A program made the translations under genes and the position numbers. Shown in pieces: positions 35,960-44,294 of a stretch of DNA of 64,000 bases (positions within the stretch are counted from its first letter, which is position 1; each line of letters starts with the position of its first letter). The DNA lies in assembly GCA_050699515.1 (NCBI GenBank), contig JBOHFF010000152.1, forward strand, positions 16,263-80,262, written 5' to 3'. Under the pieces are notes generated by a model that saw only the letters and a program-made list of their open reading frames with translations, made no database searches and was not told where the DNA came from. The stretch is from GCA-003244245 sp050699515 (GTDB taxonomy: Bacteria; Actinomycetota; Actinomycetes; Mycobacteriales; Pseudonocardiaceae).

Positions 35960-37267
35960 TCATGCGACGAGTTTTAGCCTGTGGTCCAGTTCGGTGGAGA
36001 ATTCGCGGACGTGGGTGTTGGCCTTGCGGGTGCGGAGCTCGCCCGCGAGACGGCGCAGGAGTGCTAGGCAGCGTGGTGAGTTGACCTGCGGGAGCCGCTC
36101 CAGAGCGGTTCGCCCCACCTCGCACGCCTGTTCCAGCTCTCCACGGCCGAGGTGGGCTGTCGCCAGTGATGTGACGCCCAGTAACGCGTCGCGCTGGTAC
36201 AGCTGATCGGCTAAGGCGGTTGCGTTGGGGGTGAGCAGGGTGACCGCATTGCCAAAATGACGTCGGCTGTCGTGGGAGCAGCCCCTCGCCAAGCTGACCT
36301 GGTAGTGGCCGCTGGCGGCGTCAACGAGCTGTGGGCTGACGAAGTAAGCCCAGCGTGGCCGGTGACCGGTCGAATGCTCACTCAGCTCACGGGCTCGGCC
36401 GTATGCGGTGTGGAAGCGGTCGGCATCCCCGACAAGCGCATAGCCATAGGCCAACCGACTGGTGACCAGAGCTTGAACAAGGACGGGACCGCGGTGAGCC
36501 ATCTCCACCGCAGCGGTGCCCAGACTGATCGCGTCGGCCGCTTCCTCGCGGTCGGCGGCGTTGAAGGCCATCGCGCTCAGCACGTTGGCGCCAAGTGCCT
36601 TGTCGCCGGCGTTGTGGGCGGCTCGTAGTGCGGTTAGGTAGTAGCGTTGGGCTAGCCCGTGGCGTTCGGTGTCGGCGGCCATCCAGCCAGCCAGCTGGCC
36701 GAGCTCGGCTAAGGCGACCAGCAGCCGCCGGGTGACCTGTCCGCCGTGCTCGGCGGTGTGGAGCAGTTGGCCGACGGCCTGGAACTGGGCGTGCACATAG
36801 AACAGGCTCGCGCCACCGCCGCCCTGCTGATCATCGAGCTGGCGCAGCTGGGGGATGGTCTCTTCTACCTGCTTGATCAGGGTGGCGCCGACTTGCCCGC
36901 CGCCCAGGGCGGCGGCCAGTCGAGTGGGTTCGGTGTTGACTGCGGTCCAGGCGAGGTGGGTCAGGGTTGAGCCGCCTACCGCCAGGAACACGCGACGATC
37001 CATCAATCCTCCGAGGAGCCAGTCGTGGATGATGGCCAGAGTGCCTGCCAGGGTCCACGGTACCGCCATCCCGTCGACCGCGGGAATCAGGCGTGGATCA
37101 TGGGGAGTGCATCCGGGCCAGAGCTCGCTGACGGTGATGAGCTGGCTGCTGGCGTGGGAGAGCACGAACGCGGTCGCCTGACGGACCTCGTCCCGGTGTC
37201 CCAATGATTGACGAGATCTCCTGCATGGAGCTGTCGTCTGTTTGGTATGCGCAAGCCATAGAGGCAA
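35960..37267 (-). CDS. TPR regulator, N-terminal HTH missing
   Basis: The body (about residues 25-435) is the TPR/helical part of an actinobacterial XRE-TPR regulator: ATAFVLSHASSQLITVSELW, MDRRVFLAVGGSTLTHLAWT, LGQLAGWMAADTERHGLAQR and YYLTALRAAHNAGDKALGAN. The region where the HTH should be has only about 25 unrelated residues, and no HTH is found in the other frames just upstream (37268-37429). It is either a truncated gene or a version acting without DNA binding. It is the second such headless regulator in the window (see 3110). It lies downstream of the complete XRE gene at 37430. Confidence 0.6.
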   Translation of the reverse strand: MPLWLAHTKQTTAPCRRSRQSLGHRDEVRQATAFVLSHASSQLITVSELWPGCTPHDPRLIPAVDGMAVPWTLAGTLAIIHDWLLGGLMDRRVFLAVGGSTLTHLAWTAVNTEPTRLAAALGGGQVGATLIKQVEETIPQLRQLDDQQGGGGASLFYVHAQFQAVGQLLHTAEHGGQVTRRLLVALAELGQLAGWMAADTERHGLAQRYYLTALRAAHNAGDKALGANVLSAMAFNAADREEAADAISLGTAAVEMAHRGPVLVQALVTSRLAYGYALVGDADRFHTAYGRARELSEHSTGHRPRWAYFVSPQLVDAASGHYQVSLARGCSHDSRRHFGNAVTLLTPNATALADQLYQRDALLGVTSLATAHLGRGELEQACEVGRTALERLPQVNSPRCLALLRRLAGELRTRKANTHVREFSTELDHRLKLVA

Positions 37268-37429
37268 TAGCTCCCTGCCCAGCGGCTGTGGTAGCTACGG
37301 TTCACTCACATGGGCGCCCAGTGACCGATGCGCTGAAGTTTCGGAAGGAGATGAATTGGTAATTCTGGCCGAGGCTAACAGTGAGGATCGGGCCGCTCAA
37401 CTGTTCCATCGACTTACGGGCTCGGCGCC

Positions 37430-38803
37430 TCAAAGTGGGCTCAGCTCAGCCGCCATCCTTCTGTGTCGGTCGGCTAATTCTTTCATTGACTCAAGTTGAG
37501 GATATTTACGTTGTATGCACACCATCAGGTCGCCTAGTCGACTGAGTACTACCGGGGTGATACGCTCCGAGTTGAGCGTATACTCTATCTGTTCCGCCGC
37601 ATCGTCGGGTTGCCCCAGTTCAGCGTGTGCTAGCGCGAGATCAAGTCGAGCAATGGCCTCTCTCGTTGGCTCGCGCTCGGTTGGACTACGGCCTCCGCAG
37701 AAGGCAATGGTTTCTTTGGCGTACGGAATTGCCCTGTCGGGTTGGTCAAGCCAAATATAGGAATCAGCCGTATAGAAAGTTAACATCCCGGAGTTGACCG
37801 AGAACAGCCCGGAACTCGGGTGGTCGAGCTGGCCAAATTTTTTTTGAGCGTCTTTCGATACGTCCCGGAACTGGTCCGCCTGGCCGAGTTTGGCATAAGC
37901 TCGACCAAGTTTCACGCCTACTCCCACCGCCGCGGCGCTGCCCCGGGGGGCATGTTTCAGGCCACACGCGGCCGCATCCCTGGCCACAGCAGGCTGATTG
38001 CTGTACGTGGCAATGGTGGCTTTGGCATCCATGGCCCAAGCGCAAATCTCATAGCCCCCTGCTTGCCAGCCATGCTCCCACGCGTCCACACAATGTGCCC
38101 CAGCCGTGACCAGATCGCCGAGGTCGATCGACAGCCAGGCCAGGATAACGCTCAACGAGCCAGCGTGGCGATATAATTCTCTGCCTTCACGTAACGTATG
38201 CCGCCCAGCGATGAGATCCTCGACCTGGCGACGGTACCAGCGGGCCTTGGGAAACAACTCGCCCGGTGGGGTGTGGTTAAAAGAGATCGCCATGTCGGAG
38301 ACTGCGGAGTCGAGGTGTTCGAGTGTCCTGGGGCCCAGCTGGCTGGCCTCGGCGCGGCGGGTGAACTCCATGGCTTCCATGGCCGACTGGGTCAACGGAC
38401 CGAATTCAGCCTGTGCTACTCCAACCCCGAGAGTTGACGTGCCCAGTAACTTCAAAGCCTGTCTGCGGTCCGTAATATCACCTACCACCGGGAATGATAG
38501 CAGATCATCCCTGGTTGCTTGCTCACCGCCAACATCGCCCCACTGTGGCGGACTCAGCAGGGCTTGCTCGACGCGAACCTGATCATCCGAGCTTGGTCGG
38601 TTTGCCAGTAGTCCAGCCAGCTCATCATGTGAGATGCCCAGCGCCGTCGCCAACCGCGGTCGGTGCCACGGCTGGGGAGAGTTCTGACCCGCCTCCCACC
38701 GCTGCACTGTCGAGCGCTCGACATCAAGCCGTTCAGCCAGGCGTTCCTGGCTGAGTCCGGCGGCCTTGCGAGCAGCAGCAAGACCACGCCGATTAGATGA
38801 CAT
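37430..38803 (-). CDS. XRE-family TPR transcriptional regulator
   Basis: A complete 457-residue regulator. The N-terminal HTH_3 is clear: LAAARKAAGLSQERLAERLD then VERSTVQRWEAGQNSPQPW. A linker (DRRQALKLLGTSTLGVGVAQ) leads to a TPR-like domain of about 330 residues (WYRRQVEDLIAGRHTLREGR, LSVILAWLSIDLGDLVTAGA, VGVGVKLGRAYAKLGQADQF). Members sense an unknown ligand or partner through the TPR part. It is divergent from the coupled operon beginning at 39146, with about 340 bases between, making it the likely regulator of that operon. Confidence 0.87.
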   Translation of the reverse strand: MSSNRRGLAAARKAAGLSQERLAERLDVERSTVQRWEAGQNSPQPWHRPRLATALGISHDELAGLLANRPSSDDQVRVEQALLSPPQWGDVGGEQATRDDLLSFPVVGDITDRRQALKLLGTSTLGVGVAQAEFGPLTQSAMEAMEFTRRAEASQLGPRTLEHLDSAVSDMAISFNHTPPGELFPKARWYRRQVEDLIAGRHTLREGRELYRHAGSLSVILAWLSIDLGDLVTAGAHCVDAWEHGWQAGGYEICAWAMDAKATIATYSNQPAVARDAAACGLKHAPRGSAAAVGVGVKLGRAYAKLGQADQFRDVSKDAQKKFGQLDHPSSGLFSVNSGMLTFYTADSYIWLDQPDRAIPYAKETIAFCGGRSPTEREPTREAIARLDLALAHAELGQPDDAAEQIEYTLNSERITPVVLSRLGDLMVCIQRKYPQLESMKELADRHRRMAAELSPL

Positions 38804-39145
38804 GCCCTTCCCATCTTCCTTCTCGGCAACGTTGGAGATCCGTACAATAACCGATGCTCACTGTTGAAGCCTAATTGCGGCCTAGTGGCCTCGATGCGGC
38901 TGTTTTGCGGTCGCTTTGCTGTTTTCTGCGCGGTTGAACTCCGCCAAGGTGAGCTACCGGACATTCAACCCCAGGGGAACTTTGTCGGAGTGTCCAGTAA
39001 GTGCTGTAGAAAAGGTCAAGGCTGTCGTAAGTGCCGGGGGATCCGAGAGGCGAATGCGAAAGGGAAGCTCCATGCCTGGTGGTCCCCCACGCTCGGCTCT
39101 CGACGGCCAGCCGGTCACCAACCAAACCCATGAGGAAGATGCACG
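38804..39145. other. Divergent promoter region
   Basis: Between the XRE gene and the operon starting at 39146. Short frames exist but none is convincing. It should contain both promoters; I could not pick reliable -10/-35 boxes. Confidence 0.4.
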
Positions 39146-39280
39146 ATGACCTCCCTGGAAATGCACCCTGACGCTCGCGAGGTGGTCAGGTGGACCACCT
39201 CCACTGCGCCGGAGCGGGCGGGTCGACTTGCCAGGATCCTCGTCGGGCTACGGTTTCCGCTGTTCGGGATGCCGCGATGA
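39146..39280 (+). CDS. 44-residue small protein, first gene of a coupled operon
   Basis: MTSLEMHPDAREVVRWTT to a TGA at 39278-39280, overlapping the next ATG (39277) as ATGA. Basic, with a C-terminal hydrophobic-aromatic segment (ARILVGLRFPLFGMPR). No family recognised. The tight coupling, five genes in the same arrangement and the divergent XRE gene argue that it is real. Confidence 0.5.
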   Translation: MTSLEMHPDAREVVRWTTSTAPERAGRLARILVGLRFPLFGMPR

Positions 39281-40290
39281 GCGTCACGAAAGGCACCGGA
39301 ACCGGAGCCCACCCGGTGGATGACACCCGGCCCTTGATGTTGTTGCGTTACCGATCCGGCTTGGCCAGCCAGAGCGCCCGCACTGTGCACCTGGCGTTGC
39401 TGCCGACCGGCGGAGCGAGTGAGATCAGGACCCTGTGCGGTGTTCTCTTGCCCTCGGACCACGTCGAGACCCTGTCCCCTGGCGAGGGGATGCCCTGCAC
39501 GGGTTGCCTGCTCAGCCCGCGCCTGCCCGGGGACACGCCTGGCTCGCTGCGGCCCCAGGACGACACTGACCTGCCACCGCAGGTGCTCGCAACCCGTTAC
39601 CAGGCATGGGGCTGGCCGGTCACGCTGCGCGGTGACCACATGTGGCTTTCCCTGGGCCAGGACACGGTAGCGGTGATGATTCCGGTGTCACTGGCCGTCG
39701 AGGTGACTGCGGTCCTGCGCCAGCGGCGGTGCCCGCCACCCGTGCTGGCCCATCCCGACGTCCCGGAGCATCAGGTGCTGCTCGCCGGAGAGCGCTACGG
39801 GATCGAGCTGCCCTGGCCACCGGGCGTACACCGAGTGAGCGAAACCCTGTCACTCCCGCCCACGGTGACCGCCCACGGACCGATCACCTGGGTACACCCA
39901 CCCGAACCCGACGCCCTCCAGCTATGCCGCGAAGTCGACATCGTCACGGCCCTGCGCACCGTGCTGCGAGACTCATCTGGCGTAGAGCACCTACAGGCGG
40001 GTCTGCCCGCTGGGGTGGAAGCTGACATGGTCCGCACGTCCGCTGCGGCACTACGACCGACCCGGGATGTGTGGTGTGATGTCGACAGCAACCCCATCGA
40101 CCTGTTCTGCCTGGTGGAGCAGATCGCGGAGGACCCCGAGCCGACGGTGTTGGCCTCCTGGCTGCACCAACACGGTCAGGTCATCGGGCGGGGCAGCGAG
40201 ACGCTCTATGTGTGTTTCGCCGACCATCACGTGGTCAGCCTGCGACCCGATCTGCTTCGCGTGCTCGACCCAGCGCCAGGTGGGGACTGA
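39277..40290 (+). CDS. Conserved hypothetical protein with N-terminal zinc-ribbon-like motif
   Basis: A 337-residue protein. The first 90 residues include VHLALLPTGG, RTLCGVLL and GMPCTGCLLSP, a C-(x)n-CxxC pattern also seen in the small gene at 63592, so probably a small zinc-binding fold. The remainder has RYQAWGWPVTLRGDHMWLSL and EVTAVLRQRRCPPPVLAHPD, then a mixed domain with FCLVEQIAEDPEPTVLASWL. I do not know its function. It is the largest gene of the ATGA-coupled set from 39146 to 40988; its end overlaps the GTG of the next gene by 11 bases. Confidence 0.65.
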   Translation: MSVTKGTGTGAHPVDDTRPLMLLRYRSGLASQSARTVHLALLPTGGASEIRTLCGVLLPSDHVETLSPGEGMPCTGCLLSPRLPGDTPGSLRPQDDTDLPPQVLATRYQAWGWPVTLRGDHMWLSLGQDTVAVMIPVSLAVEVTAVLRQRRCPPPVLAHPDVPEHQVLLAGERYGIELPWPPGVHRVSETLSLPPTVTAHGPITWVHPPEPDALQLCREVDIVTALRTVLRDSSGVEHLQAGLPAGVEADMVRTSAAALRPTRDVWCDVDSNPIDLFCLVEQIAEDPEPTVLASWLHQHGQVIGRGSETLYVCFADHHVVSLRPDLLRVLDPAPGGD

Positions 40291-40534
40291 TGCCCACACC
40301 ATTGCCGTGCGCTACGGCGAGCTCAGCACCCCGCAGCGCGAGCAGCTGGTGAACCTGCTCATCGCGGTCGACGCCCTCCGCGAGCGGGCACTCGAGGCCG
40401 CCGCGCACCAGATCCCCGCAGCCTACGGTGAGCTGCTGGCAACGGTGCAACCGGCGCGGCCCGCCCGCCCGCAGCGACGTTGGGCGCCCTGCCCCTCCGG
40501 GCTGTGTGACCATTCCGGGGAGCTGCGCCGATGA
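40280..40534 (+). CDS. 84-residue hypothetical protein, coupled operon
   Basis: Starts at a GTG inside the end of the previous gene (VGTDAHTIAVRYGELSTPQR). Helical (EQLVNLLIAVDALRERALEA), then an Arg/Pro-rich tail with CPSGLCDHSG. Function unknown. A decayed copy of its central DNA is found at 44151-44220. Confidence 0.55.
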   Translation: MGTDAHTIAVRYGELSTPQREQLVNLLIAVDALRERALEAAAHQIPAAYGELLATVQPARPARPQRRWAPCPSGLCDHSGELRR

Positions 40535-40746
40535 CCGCGGAGCAGTCGCGCCGGTTCGCCCTGACCGGCTCCGATCCCCAAGGCCGTAACCGGACGATAA
40601 TCCTGTGGCGGGAGGCCGACCTGGTGGACGGCCACGTGGTGCGCCGGGTCGTACTCACATTGGACGCCACGATGAACACCGCCACCATACTCACCCCCGC
40701 CGAGGCCGTCGAGGTGGCGCAGGCGATTCTGGCGGCGGCCCGATGA
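40531..40746 (+). CDS. 71-residue hypothetical protein, coupled operon
   Basis: MTAEQSRRFALTGSDPQGRN then RTIILWREADLVDGHVVRRV and AVEVAQAILAAAR: an alpha/beta mini-protein with no known family. ATGA overlaps on both sides (40531 and 40743). The 3' end (GAGGTGGCGCAGGCGAT) recurs in the relic at 44224-44246. Confidence 0.55.
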   Translation: MTAEQSRRFALTGSDPQGRNRTIILWREADLVDGHVVRRVVLTLDATMNTATILTPAEAVEVAQAILAAAR

Positions 40747-40988
40747 CCGAGCAGCACCCGTCCACAGCGACCGCCCCCCCACGACGATCCATGCTCATCC
40801 GGCGGAAGCACCACCGGAATGGGGTGGAACTCGCCGCGGCGCGCTTTGTGCTGCGAGAGGTCATCAGGCTGGCCGATCAGGCACCTATGCTCACCGAGGA
40901 GCAGCTCCGGTTCAGGCTGCTAACCTTGTCGAGGGGTTCATCTATGTACCCAGAAGTTGCCGATCACTCAGCGGCGTTGTTCATATAA
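40743..40988 (+). CDS. 81-residue hypothetical protein, last of coupled operon
   Basis: Starts at the ATGA shared with the previous gene. A basic segment RRSMLIRRKHHRNGVELAAA is followed by a helix FVLREVIRLADQAPMLTEEQ and a short tail ending at 40988. No family recognised. Downstream lies IS30 debris, so the operon may once have been longer. Confidence 0.5.
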   Translation: MTEQHPSTATAPPRRSMLIRRKHHRNGVELAAARFVLREVIRLADQAPMLTEEQLRFRLLTLSRGSSMYPEVADHSAALFI

Positions 40989-41099
40989 GGCAGCGTCATT
41001 TCCGCGCCGTTCGCAGCTTCGCAGGCGGCACTCTATTCAAAAAATCCCTCGATGATACGAGTGTAACAAGCAGGCTCCCTCAATAGAACAGGGCGGTGT

Positions 41100-41490
41100 C
41101 AAGTGGTGGACGCACCACCAGCCTCGAGCAGGAATTTGTTGAGAACTTCGGTTGGTTTCAGCCAGTCGAGTATCTGTCGTGGTGGTTGTTGAGTTCGTCG
41201 GCGACGGTGTCGAGTTCGGCCTGCGTGTAGATGGAGAGGTCCGTTCCTTTAGGGAAATATTGGCGCAGGAGGCTATTGATGTTCTCGTTGCTGCCTCGCT
41301 GCCACGGTGAGTGGGGATCACAGAAATAGACGTCGATTCCGGTCTTGATGGTGAAGTTAGCGTGTGCGGTCATCTCTTTGTCTTGGTCCCAGGCCACGCT
41401 GTTGCGGAGGAAGCTGGGAAGGGTTTCCATTTTCTGGGCGAGCAGCGTGGCGACGTGCTGCTGGCGCGGCCGGAGGTGCGAGCGGCGCTG
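41100..41490 (-). mobile_element. IS30-family transposase C-terminal fragment
   Basis: The minus-strand frame reads SVAWDQDKEMTAHANFTIKT, then GIDVYFCDPHSPWQRGSNEN, INSLLRQYFPKGTDLSIYTQ and ELNNHHDRYS, the classic end of the IS30 DDE integrase core with the final Glu in the SNEN region. The N-terminal HTH and most of the core are missing, and the final residues are altered. It interrupts an XRE-type gene on the other strand near 41500, so an old insertion followed by deletion is likely. Confidence 0.8.
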
Positions 41491-41510
41491 GCCGGTCATG
41501 ACATCGGCGT

Positions 41511-41722
41511 GTTGTTGCCGGGTGCTGAACGACAACGACTGGACCCAGCGCGAGATCGCGACGGCGATGGGGATGCAGCGGTCAAGTGTCTTCGAGATCA
41601 TCAAGGGTCGACGGGTCATCGGTCATCACCTGCTGGGCAGGATCGCTGATGGGCTGGGTATCCCGCGGGAGTGGCTGGACCTCGGCCCCGGTGACGGCAA
41701 CGCTTACGCTGGCGGAGTTGAG
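41511..41722 (+). pseudogene. XRE HTH fragment cut by IS30 debris
   Basis: The frame VLNDNDWTQREIATAMGMQR then SSVFEIIKGRRVIGHHLLGR and GLGIPREWLDLGPGDGNAYA is the N-terminal HTH of an actinobacterial regulator. Its start is lost in the IS30 fragment, and after about 70 residues it runs into antisense sequence of the gene ending at 41729. The C-terminal ligand domain is gone. Confidence 0.65.
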
Positions 41723-41728
41723 GATCGC

Positions 41729-41945
41729 CTAGGAGGCGGGCACCAGCTTCAGGTGTTCGACCATGCGGTCGAGGAGGGCCGAGCGGCGTGATCCGGCGCG
41801 TTCACAGAGTTCTTGCGTGACGTCGCGGGCGAGGCGGTAGTAGCGGATCCACTCGCCTGCGGCGGCGCGGGCGGCGGTCAATGTGGCCAGGGCCTCGGCG
41901 TCGCGGTGGCACTCGGCCTGTGCCTGCGCCAAGCCGCGACGATGT
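41729..41945 (-). pseudogene. Small helical protein, N-terminally truncated
   Basis: The minus-strand frame AECHRDAEALATLTAARAAA, GEWIRYYRLARDVTQELCER and SRRSALLDRMVEHLKLVPAS is a coherent helical small protein of unknown function. Upstream of about 41945 the frame is antisense to the coding-like frame below, so its start is probably missing. Confidence 0.4.
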
Positions 41946-42187
41946 GCGTGACCGGGCTCGGCGAGCTGGCCGTGACCGGCGGACTCGCTCCGCCGGAGAT
42001 CGGAGATCCGCGCGGCTGGTCGCATTTGTGGCGACCCAGCCCACTTGACATCGGTTTCGACCGCACCGGATTCGGCGCTGAGCTGGCGGCTTTCTCCCAT
42101 GCCGCCGCTGCGGGTGCTGATTTCTCGCCGGGTCTGACAGAGTTGCTGCCCGCCTACGGCATCCTCGACCGAATCGAAGAATGGTGA
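41945..42187 (+). CDS. Partial unknown protein upstream of the aminotransferase
   Basis: About 80 residues, coherent in one frame: TGLGELAVTGGLAPPEIGDP then RGWSHLWRPSPLDIGFDRTG and LTELLPAYGILDRIEEW. The stop overlaps the ATG of the DegT gene, so the two were coupled. There is no clear start and no known family; probably the C-terminal end of a larger gene removed by the rearrangement to the left. Confidence 0.4.
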   Translation, partial: CVTGLGELAVTGGLAPPEIGDPRGWSHLWRPSPLDIGFDRTGFGAELAAFSHAAAAGADFSPGLTELLPAYGILDRIEEW

Positions 42188-43299
42188 ATGCCGTGGTGGC
42201 CCCGGTCATCGACATCAAGTACGTCCAGATCGGCGACGAAGAGCTGGAAGCGGTCCGCGACACGCTCGTAGCCGCGGACCTGTCCGGCAACGCTGAGGTC
42301 GTCGGCCACTACGAACAGGAGCTTGCCGGCTGGTTTGCTGCGCGATTCGCCGTCGCCTGTTCCTCGGGCACGGCGGCCATTCATCTAGCGCTGCTTGCGC
42401 TGGGAGTCGGTCTCGGCGAGGAGGTGATCGTTGCGGCCACCGCGCCCGCGATGACCGCGCTGCCGGTGCTCGCGGTCGGCGCGGTCCCCGTTTTCGCCGA
42501 CGTCGCCCACCCGGCCACCTTCGCTCTCGATCTGGCCGACGTAGCGGGCAAGCTCACGCCACGCACCAGAGCGGTGATCGCGGTTCCGATGTGGGGCTAC
42601 CCGGCAGACGGGCCTGAGCTGACTCAGGCGTGCCGCGACTGGGGTGTGTCGCTCGTCGAAGACGCAGCCCAGGCCCATGGCACCAGCCTGTTTGGCCGCT
42701 ACGTTGGCACCCAAGGCGCGATCGGTACGTTCAGCACCCACGCCCGCAAACTGATCTGCACCGGAGAAGGTGGCTTCTGTATCACCGCCGACTCGGCGCT
42801 GGCCGACCGGCTTCGCCAACTGCGTAACCTCGGCAAACCGCCGGGTGGGGCCGAGTTCGGGGTCGGATTCGGCCTCAACTACAAACTGCCGGCGTTGGCG
42901 GCCGCGCTCGGCCGCGTCCAACTCTCTCGCCTCGCCAGCCGTCTGACCCGACGGCGTCTCATCCTAGGCAAGCTGACCGCCATGGCGAGTGAGATTCCCG
43001 GGTTGGAGCCGTTCCCCACCCCGCATGGTGCCGAACCCAACGGCTACGCCGCCCTGTTCACCGCTGAACCTGACCTCGCCGACCGCATCGCGCACAGATC
43101 CCGTAAGGCCGGGATCGAGTCCGATGTGCTGCGCTATGCATACCGACCCCTGTACCGAATGCCAGTGCTCGCCCGCCATGCGCCGACCCGACCGTGCCGC
43201 AACGCCGAACGCCTCGCCGTGACACTGCTTACGGTTCCCTGCCACGAGCGTGTCGCTACCGACGACCTCGCCCGAATCAGAGCAGCATGGCGCGGGTGA
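42181..43299 (+). CDS. DegT/DnrJ/EryC1/StrS-family PLP aminotransferase
   Basis: A 372-residue fold-type I PLP enzyme of the sugar-aminotransferase group. Motifs are the N-terminal ACSSGTAAIHLALLALGVG, the glycine/aspartate region LVEDAAQAHGTSLFGRYVG (PLP ring-binding Asp and His-like stack) and the internal aldimine region GTFSTHARKLICTGEGGF with the catalytic Lys. Substrates in the family are keto sugars, but related enzymes serve other pathways. It is followed at once by a NUDIX gene (13-base overlap), and this pair may process or protect a nucleotide-activated compound. No other sugar-pathway gene is present. Confidence 0.88.
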   Translation: MVNAVVAPVIDIKYVQIGDEELEAVRDTLVAADLSGNAEVVGHYEQELAGWFAARFAVACSSGTAAIHLALLALGVGLGEEVIVAATAPAMTALPVLAVGAVPVFADVAHPATFALDLADVAGKLTPRTRAVIAVPMWGYPADGPELTQACRDWGVSLVEDAAQAHGTSLFGRYVGTQGAIGTFSTHARKLICTGEGGFCITADSALADRLRQLRNLGKPPGGAEFGVGFGLNYKLPALAAALGRVQLSRLASRLTRRRLILGKLTAMASEIPGLEPFPTPHGAEPNGYAALFTAEPDLADRIAHRSRKAGIESDVLRYAYRPLYRMPVLARHAPTRPCRNAERLAVTLLTVPCHERVATDDLARIRAAWRG

Positions 43300-43802
43300 C
43301 CGTCAAACACTCCACCGCCAGTGTCTTCCTCTTCGCCCGTAGAGAAAATTCGTGGCATGTCGGGCTCATCCGCCACCCCCGGCTCGGAAAGTGGATGCTG
43401 CCCGGCGGGCACGTCGAACCCAATGAGAATCCCGCCGAGGCGGCGCTACGCGAAGTCGCCGAAGAGACCGGCCTCGCCGCCAGGCTGCTGCCCGGTCCAG
43501 GACTCGATGAGCCGCGCGGAGCCAACGACCTTTCGGTGATCGCGCCGTTGTGGATCGTTGAGCAACAAGTGTCCGCCGAACGGCGCGAGCCTGCGCCGCA
43601 TGTCCACGTCGACCACCTCTACCTCGCAATCGCCGAAGCGACGGAGCCCGTATCTGACGCCGAACTGCCGTTCGCGTGGTATCCCGCTGACCAACTCGCC
43701 GCTGTGGACATGTTCGAAGACACCCGCGCCCGCTCGGCATACCTCCTCGACCGGATCGACGTCCTCGTGGACACGAACCCCTACGACCGGGTGCCGGGAT
43801 AG
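43287..43802 (+). CDS. NUDIX hydrolase
   Basis: A 171-residue cytoplasmic pyrophosphatase-fold protein. The NUDIX box is complete: GGHVEPNENPAEAALREVAE then ETGLA, matching Gx5Ex7REUxEExGU. The C-terminal half has HVDHLYLAIAEATEP and FAWYPADQLAAVDMFEDTRA. Members hydrolyse nucleoside diphosphates linked to another group; the exact substrate is not visible. The ATG at 43287 lies inside the end of the aminotransferase gene, a sign of coupled translation. Confidence 0.88.
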   Translation: MARVTVKHSTASVFLFARRENSWHVGLIRHPRLGKWMLPGGHVEPNENPAEAALREVAEETGLAARLLPGPGLDEPRGANDLSVIAPLWIVEQQVSAERREPAPHVHVDHLYLAIAEATEPVSDAELPFAWYPADQLAAVDMFEDTRARSAYLLDRIDVLVDTNPYDRVPG

Positions 43803-44016
43803 ACGCTGTGCCTGGCCCGCACTCCGACTTGAGGGACTGAAGAGAAAACAACCGGACCACGCGGGTTCTTGCTGCTGCTATGTGGCGGTGGCGGTGGTTG
43901 AGTCTGGGTGGTGTAGCCGATGGTTTCGAGTTGGTGGATGAGTTTGCGTGCTCGTTGTGTGGGTCTTCGTGGTGGATGAAGTAGTTGGTAGACCTACTCA
44001 CCGAAGGGCCCAGCCC

Positions 44017-44100
44017 ATGAGCGTGTCCGTACCCGACACCGAACGCACCCGAGCACTACGCGAACGCATGGTCACCGAGCTTGTTGGCGCTGCCGTGCCG
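44017..44100 (+). pseudogene. N-terminal fragment resembling a methyltransferase of the FxLD/FxSxx type
   Basis: MSVSVPDTERTRALRERMVT ELVGA resembles the first 25 residues of protein methyltransferases that accompany FxLD/FxSxx-COOH peptide systems. The remainder is absent and the frame decays. Recognition is from a short match only. Confidence 0.25.
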
Positions 44101-44150
44101 GGTGGACCGCCTCATGAACGGAAGTGCCGTCGTGGCAGGGTGGGTGACGC

Positions 44151-44246
44151 GGCGCGAGCAGCTGGTGAACCTGCCCATCGCGGTCGACGCCTTCGGCGGG
44201 CGGGCACTCGAGGCCGCCGCGCGCGAGGTGGCGCAGGCGATCCTGG
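44151..44246 (+). pseudogene. Decayed, internally deleted copy of parts of the 40280-40746 genes
   Basis: 44151-44220 is nearly identical to the centre of the gene at 40280 (GCGAGCAGCTGGTGAACCTG, GGGCACTCGAGGCCGCCGCG). After a short junction, GAGGTGGCGCAGGCGATC (44224-44246) matches the end of the gene at 40531. The roughly 300 bases between these in the intact operon are missing. Confidence 0.6.
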
Positions 44247-44294
44247 CCCTTATGTGCACCACGTCAAATGCGCATTGTCGTCATGCCTCCGGGC

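Noticed and set aside
37242..37499. 85-codon plus-strand frame with a possible start near 37358
   Set aside because: It overlaps the end of the XRE gene and shows no family or codon support; kept as intergenic.
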